A stretch of DNA of 64,000 nucleotides from Streptococcus sanguinis. GTDB taxonomy: Bacteria > Bacillota > Bacilli > Lactobacillales > Streptococcaceae. The stretch's first letter is position 1. Each line of letters begins with the position of its first letter. The notes beneath the pieces were generated by a model. It saw nothing but the letters and a program-made list of their open reading frames with translations, did no database searches and was not told the origin of the DNA. Where the stretch lies: contig NZ_JAHZPA010000003.1 in NCBI RefSeq assembly GCF_019929225.1, positions 182,759 through 246,758 on the forward strand. The letters are read 5' to 3'. The translations under genes and the position numbers were made by a program. This document shows, in pieces, positions 18,078-25,561 of the stretch.

Positions 18078-20210
18078 ATGAAAAAACGATTGCTATTTTT
18101 TTTAATTTTACTAATTTCCATATTTATTGGTATAGGACAAGTTCGTGCTGATAGCAGTGACTCTGATAGTTTTTCAGATTCTAGTAGTTTCAGTTCGTCT
18201 AATGATTCAGATTCTGAAGATGATAATTCCTCTGATTTAGGCAGCGGTCTGTCTGCTGATGCAGACGATTTAGGTCACTTCTCTTCGGATTCTGACGATG
18301 ACACATCTGACAATGATGCCTCCTCTGATTTGGGCAGTGGCTTATCTGCTGATGCAGATGATTTAGGTCACTTCTCTTCGGATTCTGACGATGACACATC
18401 TGACGATGCTTCTTCCTCTGATTTGGGCAGCGGCCTGTCTGCTGATGCAGACGATTTAGGTCACTTCTCTTCGGATTCTGATGACGACTCATCTGACGAT
18501 GCTTCTTCCTCTGACTTGGGCAGCGGTTTGACTGTTAATCCGGATAGTTTAGGTGACTTCGCTTCAGATATTCCAACTATTGATTCTTTGGATGCGTCAG
18601 CAAATGATGGTGATAATTTGACTAATCTGGGGAATGTTTCTACCCCAGTTTCTACAGAATCAACCAATCCAACAACGAGCACAGATGAGATAATGGGGGG
18701 CACACCAGATGCAGCAGTAGCGACCGCTCCTCCCACACCCCTTACGGATGCAACTAATTCTGTCACTACTACAGATGAAACGACGGCTTCCTCGACTCCT
18801 ATAGATTCAGCTAATCAAACAACTGAGTCAGTAGACTCGGCAAGCTCTGATAAGCCTAATTTGGCAGACTCGGCAGCTGAATCAAGCACTGCGGCTTCCG
18901 CAGGCAATGGTTTGACAGCTAATCCGGACAGCTTAGGCGGTTTCGTTTCGGATAAACCAGCCGATAGAACTGGATCCGAATCTTCTACCGACCTGGGCAG
19001 TGGCTTGACTGCAGATGCAGATAGTCTAGGTAGTTTTATCTCAGAATCAGATTCTACAACTGAGCCAGTAGGCTCGGCAGGCTCTGACAAGCCTAATTTG
19101 ACAGATTCGGCAACTGAATCAAGCACTGCGGCTTCCGCAGGCAATGGTTTGACAGCTAATTCCGATAACTTAGGCAGTTTCGTTTCGGATAAACCAGCCG
19201 ATAGAACTGGATCCGAATCTTCTGCTGACCTGGGCAGTGGTTTGGCTGCAGATGCAGATAGTCTAGGTAGTTTTATCTCAGAATCAGATTCTACAACTGA
19301 GTCAGTAGGCTCAGCAAGCTCTGACAAGCCTAATTTGGCAGATTCGGCAACTGAATCAAGCACTGCGGCTTCCGCAGGCAATGGTTTGACAGCTAATCCA
19401 GACAGCTTAGGCAGTTTCGTTTCGGATAAACCAGCCGATATAACTGGATCCGAATCTTCTGTTGACCTTGGTAGCGGTTTGGCAGTTGATTCAAATGAAA
19501 CTTTCAATGTTTTGGGAAACGATGCTTGGGGTAATTACTCTCCCTTGGAGGCTGATTACACTGTCTCTGCAACAAATACAACAAATGCAGAAGAAAGAAG
19601 GAACCCTAATATGTGGGGGACAGAAACTGGCAAGCCTTTTTCTACTCCAACGACTCTTTTGGGTATTGTTGGAGAAGAAGTTTATGATGTATTTGATGGC
19701 ACATTTGGAAAATTGGCTGGAGTGACGTTTACTGAGTTGGGAACATACGTGACTCCTGATCCTCAGCCAGTGCCTGAAGAAGTTCTAACCCCTATCGGAT
19801 CTTTAAATTATAATATAGCACAAGGAACTTCTCCGGTTCTTGGAACAGGGGTGATTAGAACAAGCGAAACGGGTGCACGATACATCGGTATAATTGCTGA
19901 TAATTTAACTCATAATGTAGCAAATAATGTCTACATTGGACTTACTGGAGAGACTTTATCAGGAACTGATGCTGTTCCTGATAGTTCTCCTCTGCCTGAA
20001 TCTGTTGGTCGAATTGCTATTATTGCAAATAATATTGTTGGATCTAAAACAGATGTAGAGCCTTTAGATGTTGTTATCGGTACGACAGGTTATAATCCCA
20101 TTACTGGAGAAAAAGAAGATCGCATTCCCTCGCTATTTGGAATAATTCAAGGAATGAGAGGGGGACAAAAGGAGGGCTCCGAAGGAGCTAGTAATAGTCA
20201 GGAAAAATAA
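18078..20210 (+). CDS. Secreted acidic Ser/Asp-rich repeat protein, unrecognised C-terminal domain (paralogue 1)
   Basis: Family not recognised. A 710-residue protein with a clear signal peptide (KKR, hydrophobic core, cleavage near VRA-DSS). Residues of about 25-175 are an acidic low-complexity block with four 31-residue units (93-bp period, from 18234), centred on DLGSGLSADADDLG. A Thr/Ser-rich linker follows. Then comes a 79-residue repeat (237-bp period, about three copies, 18833-19500). Near 19530 is SPLEADYTVSAT, then a 202-residue C-terminal domain (19602-20207) shared with the next protein. No LPXTG, lipobox or GW/choline repeat is visible, so anchoring is unclear. ATG 18078 is better placed after AAAGGAG than GTG 18072. 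Confidence 0.75.
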   Translation: MKKRLLFFLILLISIFIGIGQVRADSSDSDSFSDSSSFSSSNDSDSEDDNSSDLGSGLSADADDLGHFSSDSDDDTSDNDASSDLGSGLSADADDLGHFSSDSDDDTSDDASSSDLGSGLSADADDLGHFSSDSDDDSSDDASSSDLGSGLTVNPDSLGDFASDIPTIDSLDASANDGDNLTNLGNVSTPVSTESTNPTTSTDEIMGGTPDAAVATAPPTPLTDATNSVTTTDETTASSTPIDSANQTTESVDSASSDKPNLADSAAESSTAASAGNGLTANPDSLGGFVSDKPADRTGSESSTDLGSGLTADADSLGSFISESDSTTEPVGSAGSDKPNLTDSATESSTAASAGNGLTANSDNLGSFVSDKPADRTGSESSADLGSGLAADADSLGSFISESDSTTESVGSASSDKPNLADSATESSTAASAGNGLTANPDSLGSFVSDKPADITGSESSVDLGSGLAVDSNETFNVLGNDAWGNYSPLEADYTVSATNTTNAEERRNPNMWGTETGKPFSTPTTLLGIVGEEVYDVFDGTFGKLAGVTFTELGTYVTPDPQPVPEEVLTPIGSLNYNIAQGTSPVLGTGVIRTSETGARYIGIIADNLTHNVANNVYIGLTGETLSGTDAVPDSSPLPESVGRIAIIANNIVGSKTDVEPLDVVIGTTGYNPITGEKEDRIPSLFGIIQGMRGGQKEGSEGASNSQEK
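18234..18605 (+). repeat. 93-bp coding tandem repeat (four units)
   Basis: Units begin at 18234, 18327, 18420 and 18513, exactly 93 bp apart. The first three are nearly identical; the fourth diverges in its second half. Confidence 0.9.
18833..19500 (+). repeat. 237-bp coding tandem repeat (about three units)
   Basis: The same word (CAATGGTTTGAC) recurs at 18905, 19142 and 19379, exactly 237 bp apart. Each 79-residue unit contains GNGLTAN, SDKPAD, GSESS, DLGSGL and SFISESDS. Confidence 0.9.
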
Positions 20211-20278
20211 TCTTCTTTGACATCTTATCGAAAGACTAGGTTTCTATACTAAGATTTCAAAGCTGAACCAATAATTAT

Positions 20279-20395
20279 TGAAAGGATTGAATTCTATATT
20301 GAACAGGATTCGGTCCTTTTAATTCGTTTTTTGTAGAAAACTCTATAATCTACAGTAGCTTTTTCTAGTTCATCAAGCGAAAGATAATTTTTTTA
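20279..20395 (-). pseudogene. IS3-family transposase (OrfB) C-terminal relic
   Basis: On the minus strand this reads SLDELEKATVDYRVFY then KKRIK, and after a frame change KGPNPVQYRIQSF. This is the typical C-terminal end of IS3-family OrfB integrases (a TIDELE-like start and SPVQYRTQSF-like end). It is frameshifted, has no recognisable catalytic DDE region and is not functional. Confidence 0.65.
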
Positions 20396-20588
20396 TATCC
20401 TACTTAAGAAGAAGTTAGAAGCATTAAGCTTATTTTTAGACAGTTGGAGTGATACACGCTTAGGTTTTTTATGGTTCGAAACCCAATATGTATCTTTACC
20501 AGGAATTTTTAGGTACTGCTTGATATTATTTTTATCACAAATTTAAGAGCAGCACTATATAATACAAATTTGGGTTAATAAGAAAATT
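20396..20588. other. Non-coding spacer between the two secreted-protein genes
   Basis: A/T-rich DNA with no open frame or RNA gene that I can support. It could hold further degraded parts of the same insertion sequence, but the reading is too weak to claim. Confidence 0.4.
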
Positions 20589-20775
20589 CCCTGCAGGGGG
20601 TATAAATAGGTCTTAGAAATCTTGTAAAAGCAAGGTTTCTTTTTTACTGGACAAAGTGTCAATTATATATGACATAATATTTCAAGGTCTTTAAAATATT
20701 TTTACATGGCAAAAAAATCAGCAACCTATAATAAAATTATGGTATATTAGAATAGTAAAAAAAGAAAGGAGGAGC
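20589..20775 (+). repeat. Upstream duplicated segment, copy 2, with degenerate tRNA-Thr 3' end
   Basis: From 20606 it copies the region after tRNA-Thr, including the terminator hairpin. The homology continues leftward without a gap into CCCTGCA at 20589-20595 and degenerate bases corresponding to the 3' end of tRNA-Thr: 17 of 22 positions match from CCCTGCA to ATAGG. The rest of the tRNA is absent. Confidence 0.75.
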
Positions 20776-20779
20776 ATTT

Positions 20780-23437
20780 GTGAAGAAAAGACCAATGCTT
20801 TTGATTTTGTTGAGCGCTGTGTTTGTCCACGTTGGGCAGGTCCAGGCTTATGATGGTGGTTCAGGTTCCTCAGATTCTGGCGGTTTTGGCTCCAGTACTT
20901 CGGATTCCGGCGGATTCGGTTCAGATTCTTCGGATTCCGGCGGATTCGGTTCAGATTCTTCGGACTCCGGTGGTTTCGGTTCAGATTTTTCGGACTCTGG
21001 AAGCTTTGGTTCCAGTACTTCGGATTCCGGCAGTTTCGGTTCAAGTTCTTCAGACTCTGGAAGCTTTGGTTCCAGTACTTCGGATTCCGGTGGTTTCGGT
21101 TCCAGTACTTCGGATTCTGGTAGTTTTGGTTCCAGCTCCTCAGATTCCGACGGTTTCGGTTCAAGTTCTTCAGACTCTGGAAGCTTTGGTTCAGGTTCTT
21201 CAGATTCCGACAGTTTCGGTTCCAGTACCTCGGACTCCGGTAGCTTTGGTTCAGGTTCTTCGGATTCCGACAGTTTCGGTTCCAGTATCTCGGACTCCGG
21301 TGGTTTCGGTTCAGGTTCTTCAGACTCCGGTAGTTATGGCTCCTCCACTTCAAATAGTGATAGTCTAGGTTTCTCAGATTCTGGAAGTTTTAGCTCTTCA
21401 GATTCTACCAGCTTCGGTGGCTATTCTACTTCAGATAATAATAGTCTTGGAAACTCTACTTCGAATAGTAGCTTTGGATCGTCAGATAGTTCTGAGAATT
21501 GGTCAAGTATTGGCGACAGCGACTTGTCAAATGGATCTGGAAGCTGGTCCAGTATTGGGGATACTAGTTCGTCTAAGGATAACAGCGACTTTTCTAGCTT
21601 TGGTGAAGCTATTTCATCGGGCAACAATTATAGTTCTGGAAGTTGGTCTAGTATTTCTGACGGCAATACAAGTTCTGCAGATTTGAGCGCAGGAAATTGG
21701 ACGAGCACCAACGACTCAGCCGCTAAGAAATCTTCCGAGATTTCCGACTCTTTTAGTGATTTTGATACAGGTAATTGGTCTCGAACATCTGATACCTTGG
21801 CTGATAATGCTTCGTCAACCAGCAAGACAGTGAGTGACTTTACTTCAGGCGATTGGTCTAGAGTATCTGATTCATCAAGCGATAAATTTTCAACAAGCGG
21901 CTTAGGTCTGAACGACTTTACAGCAGGAGACTGGTCGCATGTATCAGATTTTACCGACAATAAAACTTCAACAAGTGCTGCTTATAGTGATTTGGAGGCA
22001 GATAATTGGTCTAGAATCAATGATTCTTTCAACAATTCGGCTTCGTCATCTACCACGGCAACAGATGATTTTACAACAGGAGACTGGACTCGTGTAACCG
22101 ATGCGTTTGGAAGCCAGGTTTCTAACAAAAGTAAGTCTCTAAGTGATTTGACACTTGGTGATTGGGCCAGTGTTCAGGATGCTGCGTCAAGAACAGCAAG
22201 TCTCTCTCCATTGGAGGGTGAATATACTCTTTCTGCAACAAAACCTACAGAGGACTTTGTTAGCACGTCACCAGTAAATCAATGGTCTGGCTTTAATCCA
22301 GTCGAGGGTGATTGGAAGCAGATTGATATCTCTGAGAAATCAAAAACTGTTAATACCCCAACGATGTCAGAGGCGTTGGCTGATTGGGCAGGCTTCAAGC
22401 AGACAACCACGAGTAATGAAGGACTCCCAGGCTTTGCTTTAGACTATGCATCCTCTCTGACAGCAACAGGAAAAAATCAATTGCCGGGTTCATTTTTAGA
22501 CGGAGATTGGCAACGGATTAGCGAAAGTAAGCCCGCTTCAAACCTTTTTAACAATCCTTTGGCTACAGAGGACGCACTCACTAACCAAACTCTTCCAACG
22601 ACGGTTGACTTAGACTTATCTCAAACTTTTAGTCGAACACCAGAAGACTACTATCAAGCAGGTGCGATGTTTGCAGGGCCGGTAGTGCATACTCCCATAG
22701 GAGATATCCCTCAGCAAACGTTTGGATATTCTGATGTCCAGAAGGCTTTGGAAGCTGCTAGGCATGCTCCTGCCACTAGTAATACGGTTTCTGCTGCCAA
22801 GGCCAAAAATGAAGAAAAAACTAAGAATCCTAATATGTGGGGGACAGATACTGGGAAACCTTTTTCTAAACCAACGACTTTTTTAGGTAAGGTTGGAGAA
22901 GGGGTTTATGATGAGATTGATGGCTTGGCAGGAAAAGTGTTAGGGGTGTCGCTTACTGAAATGGGGACATATACCTCTCCAAATCCCCAGCCAATTCCTG
23001 ACTCAGTTTTAACACCAACTGGATCTTTAAATTATAATACAATGATAGGAACCCCGCCAGTTATTGGAACAGGAGTAATCAAAACAAGCGAAACAGGTGC
23101 GCGATATGGACTTAAAGTTGTTGACAGTTTATTTACATCTAATATAATAGACAGTGCTCACATTGGAGTTACTGGAAAGACATTAACAGGAAAAGATGCT
23201 GTTCCAGATAGTTCTCCTCTGCCTGAAGTAGTTGGTCGAATTGCTATTATTGGAAATAATGCTGTTGGAGCCAAAAAAGGTGTAGAACCTCTAGATGTTA
23301 TTGTTGGTATGACAGGCTACAATCCGATTACTGGAAAAGCAGAGGATCGAGTTCCCTCGCTGTTTGGAATATTCAAAGGAGTAAAGGGAAGTCAAAAGGG
23401 AGCCTCTGAAGGACATAGTAATAGTTACAAAAAATAA
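20780..23437 (+). CDS. Secreted Ser/Gly-rich repeat protein with GxW repeats, same C-terminal domain (paralogue 2)
   Basis: Family not recognised. 885 residues from GTG 20780, well placed after AAAGGAGGAG. The signal peptide cleaves near VQA-YDG. Residues of about 28-195 are a decapeptide-like repeat of the GGFGSSTSDS type (30-bp DNA period). About a dozen units with a GxW(S/T)xxxD core follow (GDWSRVSD, GNWSRTSD and others; 21494-22525), spaced about 28-31 residues apart in the middle of the array. Then SPLEGEYTLSAT and, after a divergent stretch, the shared domain from NPNMWGT (22826) to near the end. Well over half of aligned residues in that domain match paralogue 1. No anchoring motif is seen. 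A terminator follows. Confidence 0.75.
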   Translation: MKKRPMLLILLSAVFVHVGQVQAYDGGSGSSDSGGFGSSTSDSGGFGSDSSDSGGFGSDSSDSGGFGSDFSDSGSFGSSTSDSGSFGSSSSDSGSFGSSTSDSGGFGSSTSDSGSFGSSSSDSDGFGSSSSDSGSFGSGSSDSDSFGSSTSDSGSFGSGSSDSDSFGSSISDSGGFGSGSSDSGSYGSSTSNSDSLGFSDSGSFSSSDSTSFGGYSTSDNNSLGNSTSNSSFGSSDSSENWSSIGDSDLSNGSGSWSSIGDTSSSKDNSDFSSFGEAISSGNNYSSGSWSSISDGNTSSADLSAGNWTSTNDSAAKKSSEISDSFSDFDTGNWSRTSDTLADNASSTSKTVSDFTSGDWSRVSDSSSDKFSTSGLGLNDFTAGDWSHVSDFTDNKTSTSAAYSDLEADNWSRINDSFNNSASSSTTATDDFTTGDWTRVTDAFGSQVSNKSKSLSDLTLGDWASVQDAASRTASLSPLEGEYTLSATKPTEDFVSTSPVNQWSGFNPVEGDWKQIDISEKSKTVNTPTMSEALADWAGFKQTTTSNEGLPGFALDYASSLTATGKNQLPGSFLDGDWQRISESKPASNLFNNPLATEDALTNQTLPTTVDLDLSQTFSRTPEDYYQAGAMFAGPVVHTPIGDIPQQTFGYSDVQKALEAARHAPATSNTVSAAKAKNEEKTKNPNMWGTDTGKPFSKPTTFLGKVGEGVYDEIDGLAGKVLGVSLTEMGTYTSPNPQPIPDSVLTPTGSLNYNTMIGTPPVIGTGVIKTSETGARYGLKVVDSLFTSNIIDSAHIGVTGKTLTGKDAVPDSSPLPEVVGRIAIIGNNAVGAKKGVEPLDVIVGMTGYNPITGKAEDRVPSLFGIFKGVKGSQKGASEGHSNSYKK
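20860..21360 (+). repeat. 30-bp coding tandem repeat array
   Basis: About 17 imperfect units encoding FGSxxSDSGG-type decapeptides. The repeated frames also create long open frames on the other strand and in another + frame; these are by-products. Confidence 0.88.
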
Positions 23438-23454
23438 TCTCTCCCATCATGTCA

Positions 23455-23480
23455 AAAAACCGGGCCTCGTCCCGGTTTTT
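23455..23480 (+). terminator. Terminator after paralogue 2
   Basis: A perfect AAAAACCGGG/CCCGGTTTTT stem with a six-base loop. Confidence 0.92.
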
Positions 23481-23513
23481 CTGATGTTTGATTCTTGTCA
23501 ATCGTAGCGGCTA

Positions 23514-23543
23514 ACCACTTACCGGTCAAAATTGACCACTTAC
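23514..23543 (+). promoter_or_regulatory. LytTR-type operator (two direct repeats)
   Basis: ACCACTTAC occurs at 23514-23522 and again at 23535-23543, separated by 12 bp, so the centres are 21 bp (two helical turns) apart. This is the layout of sites bound by streptococcal LytTR regulators. It ends about 10 bp upstream of the -35 of the LytTR gene itself, an activator position. Confidence 0.7.
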
Positions 23544-23553
23544 TGAAAAAGCC

Positions 23554-23581
23554 TTGTTTCTCATTTTGAAACTGATATAAT
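23554..23581 (+). promoter_or_regulatory. Promoter of the LytTR/LiaF-like operon
   Basis: A weak -35 TTGTTT at 23554-23559 and perfect TATAAT at 23576-23581, 16-bp spacer; a poor -35 fits activation from the adjacent direct repeats. Confidence 0.65.
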
Positions 23582-23607
23582 AAACGTAGAAAGTAAAGGA
23601 GGTAGCA

Positions 23608-24054
23608 ATGAAAATTCGAGTAGAACTGGATTCGGATTTAGCGGAAGTAGAGATTGTCATCAGGGCTGCTCGATTTGATGCTCAGCTCGAGCAAATTCAG
23701 CAAGCTCTGGAGCAAGCAACGGCACCGCCCATTATTTTTTATAAGGGAGCTAGCGAATATTTTCTGGATATTGACAATATTCTCTTTTTCGAGACTGACG
23801 GTAGCAAGATTTTTGCTCATACGCGTGAGGATGCTTATGAAGTCAAGCACAAGCTCTATGAGTTGGAAGACCGCCTGCCCTATTATTTTTGTCGCATATC
23901 CAAATCCAGCATTATCAATAGTAAGGCGATTTACTCGCTGGAAAAATCCTTTTCGGGCAGTAGCAGCGTCCGTTTCTACGATACCCATAAGGAAGTGTAT
24001 GTGTCTAGGCACTATTATCAAATTTTAAAAGAAAAGTTAAACGAAACGAGGTAA
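23608..24054 (+). CDS. LytTR-domain transcriptional regulator
   Basis: A 148-residue protein whose last 100 residues are a LytTR DNA-binding domain: IDNILFFETDGSKIFAHT, then the Y..F.R.SKSSIIN core, then the V.VSRHYY end. There is no receiver domain; the first 40 residues are a short charged helix. Such stand-alone regulators form LytTR regulatory systems in which a co-transcribed membrane protein restrains the regulator. The following membrane-protein gene starts 4 bp downstream. The operator before the gene predicts positive autoregulation. Confidence 0.9.
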   Translation: MKIRVELDSDLAEVEIVIRAARFDAQLEQIQQALEQATAPPIIFYKGASEYFLDIDNILFFETDGSKIFAHTREDAYEVKHKLYELEDRLPYYFCRISKSSIINSKAIYSLEKSFSGSSSVRFYDTHKEVYVSRHYYQILKEKLNETR

Positions 24055-24058
24055 CATC

Positions 24059-24733
24059 ATGAGAAAAACAATATTAGGACTGGCTTGCTTACTTCTAGCA
24101 GCTTGGGTACTTTTGCAGGGGAATTTCGGGATTCCCGTTATTCACATCAATGTTTGGCCTTTGTTGGTCATTATGGGCTTTGTCTATTTTTCAGCGGAGA
24201 GCTTCTATTCTGGCAACATTCCGCTAGGTTTTATCTTTGCCATTATCGCTTTTATCATTGCTAATAGCACTTACGACCTCTTGCCCAATATCTCAGCAAG
24301 CGCAGTTAGTTTTGCTGGTATTCTAGCCTGTATCGGTGTCAATTTCTTGGTCAAACCTAGCAAAAAATGGAAATTAAGGCATTTTTCTAAACATTTTTCT
24401 GGCGAAGAAATTGGTGGCGAAGGCATTGTCTTTGGCTCAGGCACCCGTTATGTCAATAAGGACAATTTTAGCTATGATGAGCTGACTTGCTCTTTTGGTA
24501 GTGCCAAGGTTTACTTTGACAACGCTAAGATAGCTGGGGATTCAGCGACTTTTAAAGTGGAAGTTGCTTTTGGTAATGCCACTCTCTTTGTTCCAAGCTC
24601 TTGGCAGGTTGTCAGCAAGGTTGCTTGTGCTTTTGGCGGTGTTTCTCAAGTTCGCGATACCAGTGAAAAAGAAAAAACGCTCTATTTAGAAGGCAGCGTG
24701 GCTTTCGGTCATTTGAAAGTGATTTATATCTAA
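24059..24733 (+). CDS. LiaF-like membrane protein (partner of the LytTR regulator)
   Basis: A 224-residue protein with four predicted N-terminal helices (to about residue 95). A soluble C-terminal part has repeated SFGSAKVYFD, AFGNATLFVPSSW and AFGHLKVIYI strands, as in the cell-wall-active antibiotic response (LiaF/YvqF C-terminal) fold. LiaF proteins inhibit their signalling partner in the absence of envelope stress. Its position four bases after the LytTR gene suggests that it plays the membrane-inhibitor part of that system; this is inference. Confidence 0.82.
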   Translation: MRKTILGLACLLLAAWVLLQGNFGIPVIHINVWPLLVIMGFVYFSAESFYSGNIPLGFIFAIIAFIIANSTYDLLPNISASAVSFAGILACIGVNFLVKPSKKWKLRHFSKHFSGEEIGGEGIVFGSGTRYVNKDNFSYDELTCSFGSAKVYFDNAKIAGDSATFKVEVAFGNATLFVPSSWQVVSKVACAFGGVSQVRDTSEKEKTLYLEGSVAFGHLKVIYI

Positions 24734-24784
24734 TTATTTCTTGTTTTAAAAAGGTGATTATTTGCAAAACTTGGGAACTAGCTC

Positions 24785-24813
24785 TTGCCAAACTCGGTAA
24801 AGTATGGTAGACT
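24785..24813 (+). promoter_or_regulatory. rpmB promoter
   Basis: TTGCCA at 24785-24790 and TAGACT at 24808-24813, 17-bp spacing. Confidence 0.6.
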
Positions 24814-24863
24814 TTATAAGTATGTGGTAAAACACCTTAAACTAATCAGGAGGATAAGTATCA

Positions 24864-25052
24864 ATGGCTAAAGTATGTTACTTTACTGGTCGTAAGACTG
24901 TATCAGGAAACAACCGCTCTCACGCGATGAACCAAACAAAACGCGCTGTTAAACCAAATCTTCAAAAAGTTACTGTTTTGATTGACGGTAAACCTAAAAA
25001 AGTTTGGGCTTCAGCTCGTGCCCTTAAATCAGGTAAAGTTGAACGCGTTTAA
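24864..25052 (+). CDS. rpmB: 50S ribosomal protein L28
   Basis: 62 residues, highly basic, with the L28 start [20 protein letters not shown]. It is the Cys-poor form: the paired zinc-binding Cys motifs of zinc-ribbon L28 are absent apart from one N-terminal Cys. It starts at ATG after AGGAGG and is followed by a strong terminator. L28 lies at the subunit interface and tRNA exit region. Confidence 0.98.
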   Translation: MAKVCYFTGRKTVSGNNRSHAMNQTKRAVKPNLQKVTVLIDGKPKKVWASARALKSGKVERV

Positions 25053-25061
25053 TTTTTATTT

Positions 25062-25090
25062 AAAAGGATGGAAATTTTCCGTCCTTTTTT
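25062..25090 (+). terminator. rpmB terminator
   Basis: AAAAGGATGGAAA/TTTCCGTCCTTTT hairpin with T-run. Confidence 0.9.
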
Positions 25091-25134
25091 GCTTGTAAAT
25101 TTCCGCCTAGACAGTTGATTTAGACCCTTCCTCT

Positions 25135-25163
25135 TTTACACCCTGTATAAAATATGGTAGAAT
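25135..25163 (+). promoter_or_regulatory. Promoter of the asp23-like/fakA operon
   Basis: TTTACA at 25135-25140 and TAGAAT at 25158-25163, spacer 17 bp. Confidence 0.65.
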
Positions 25164-25193
25164 AAACTATAAAATACTTTTGAGGTACAAATT

Positions 25194-25559
25194 ATGACTG
25201 TGAAAATTAATACAAAAGATGGTCAAATTGAGCTGACTGATGATGTGATTGCGACAATCGTCGGCGGTGCAGCGACTGAAATTTTTGGTGTAGTTGGCAT
25301 GGCCAGCAAAAATGCAATCAAGGATAATTTTCAAGCCCTTTTAGGAAAAGAAAACTATGCTAAGGGCGTGGTTGTGAAAGCGACTGATGAAGGTGATATC
25401 GCAGTTGATGTCTACACTGTGTTAAGCTATGGAGTCAAAATCAGCGAAGTTTCCAAAAACATCCAAGAGCGTGTTAAATTCAGTTTGGAAAACAAGCTCG
25501 GAATTACTGCCCATGCAGTGAATGTTTATATCCAAAATATTAAAGTCGTAGGAGAATAA
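25194..25559 (+). CDS. Asp23/Gls24 family envelope stress protein (YloU-like)
   Basis: 121 residues covering one Asp23/Gls24 domain, with the diagnostic GVVGMA and the C-terminal VNVYIQNI strand. In Firmicutes this YloU-type gene is coupled to fakA, as here: only two bases separate the stop from the GTG of the next gene. Family members associate with the membrane or respond to alkaline and envelope stress; the precise role beside fatty-acid kinase is not known. Confidence 0.92.
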   Translation: MTVKINTKDGQIELTDDVIATIVGGAATEIFGVVGMASKNAIKDNFQALLGKENYAKGVVVKATDEGDIAVDVYTVLSYGVKISEVSKNIQERVKFSLENKLGITAHAVNVYIQNIKVVGE

Positions 25560-25561
25560 TC

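Noticed and set aside
18815..19507. Minus-strand 230-residue open frame
   Set aside because: Antisense shadow of the 237-bp repeats of paralogue 1.
20396..20588. Possible larger transposase remnant upstream of the IS3 tail
   Set aside because: Minus-strand reading gives short disconnected peptides without a convincing DDE or HTH motif.
20718..21353. Minus-strand 211-residue open frame of Asn/Arg-rich repeats
   Set aside because: It is the antisense of the 30-bp coding repeats of paralogue 2, where periodicity keeps stops out of several frames. It has no ribosome-binding site or signal of its own.
18234..21360. CRISPR-like regularly spaced repeats
   Set aside because: The repeats are contiguous coding repeats in frame with signal-peptide proteins. 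There are no unique spacers, leader or cas genes.
17829..23437. Integrated mobile element at tRNA-Thr
   Set aside because: No integrase, relaxase, phage or conjugation gene is present. The direct repeat at the tRNA end can be explained by tandem duplication; kept as a finding about the repeat only.
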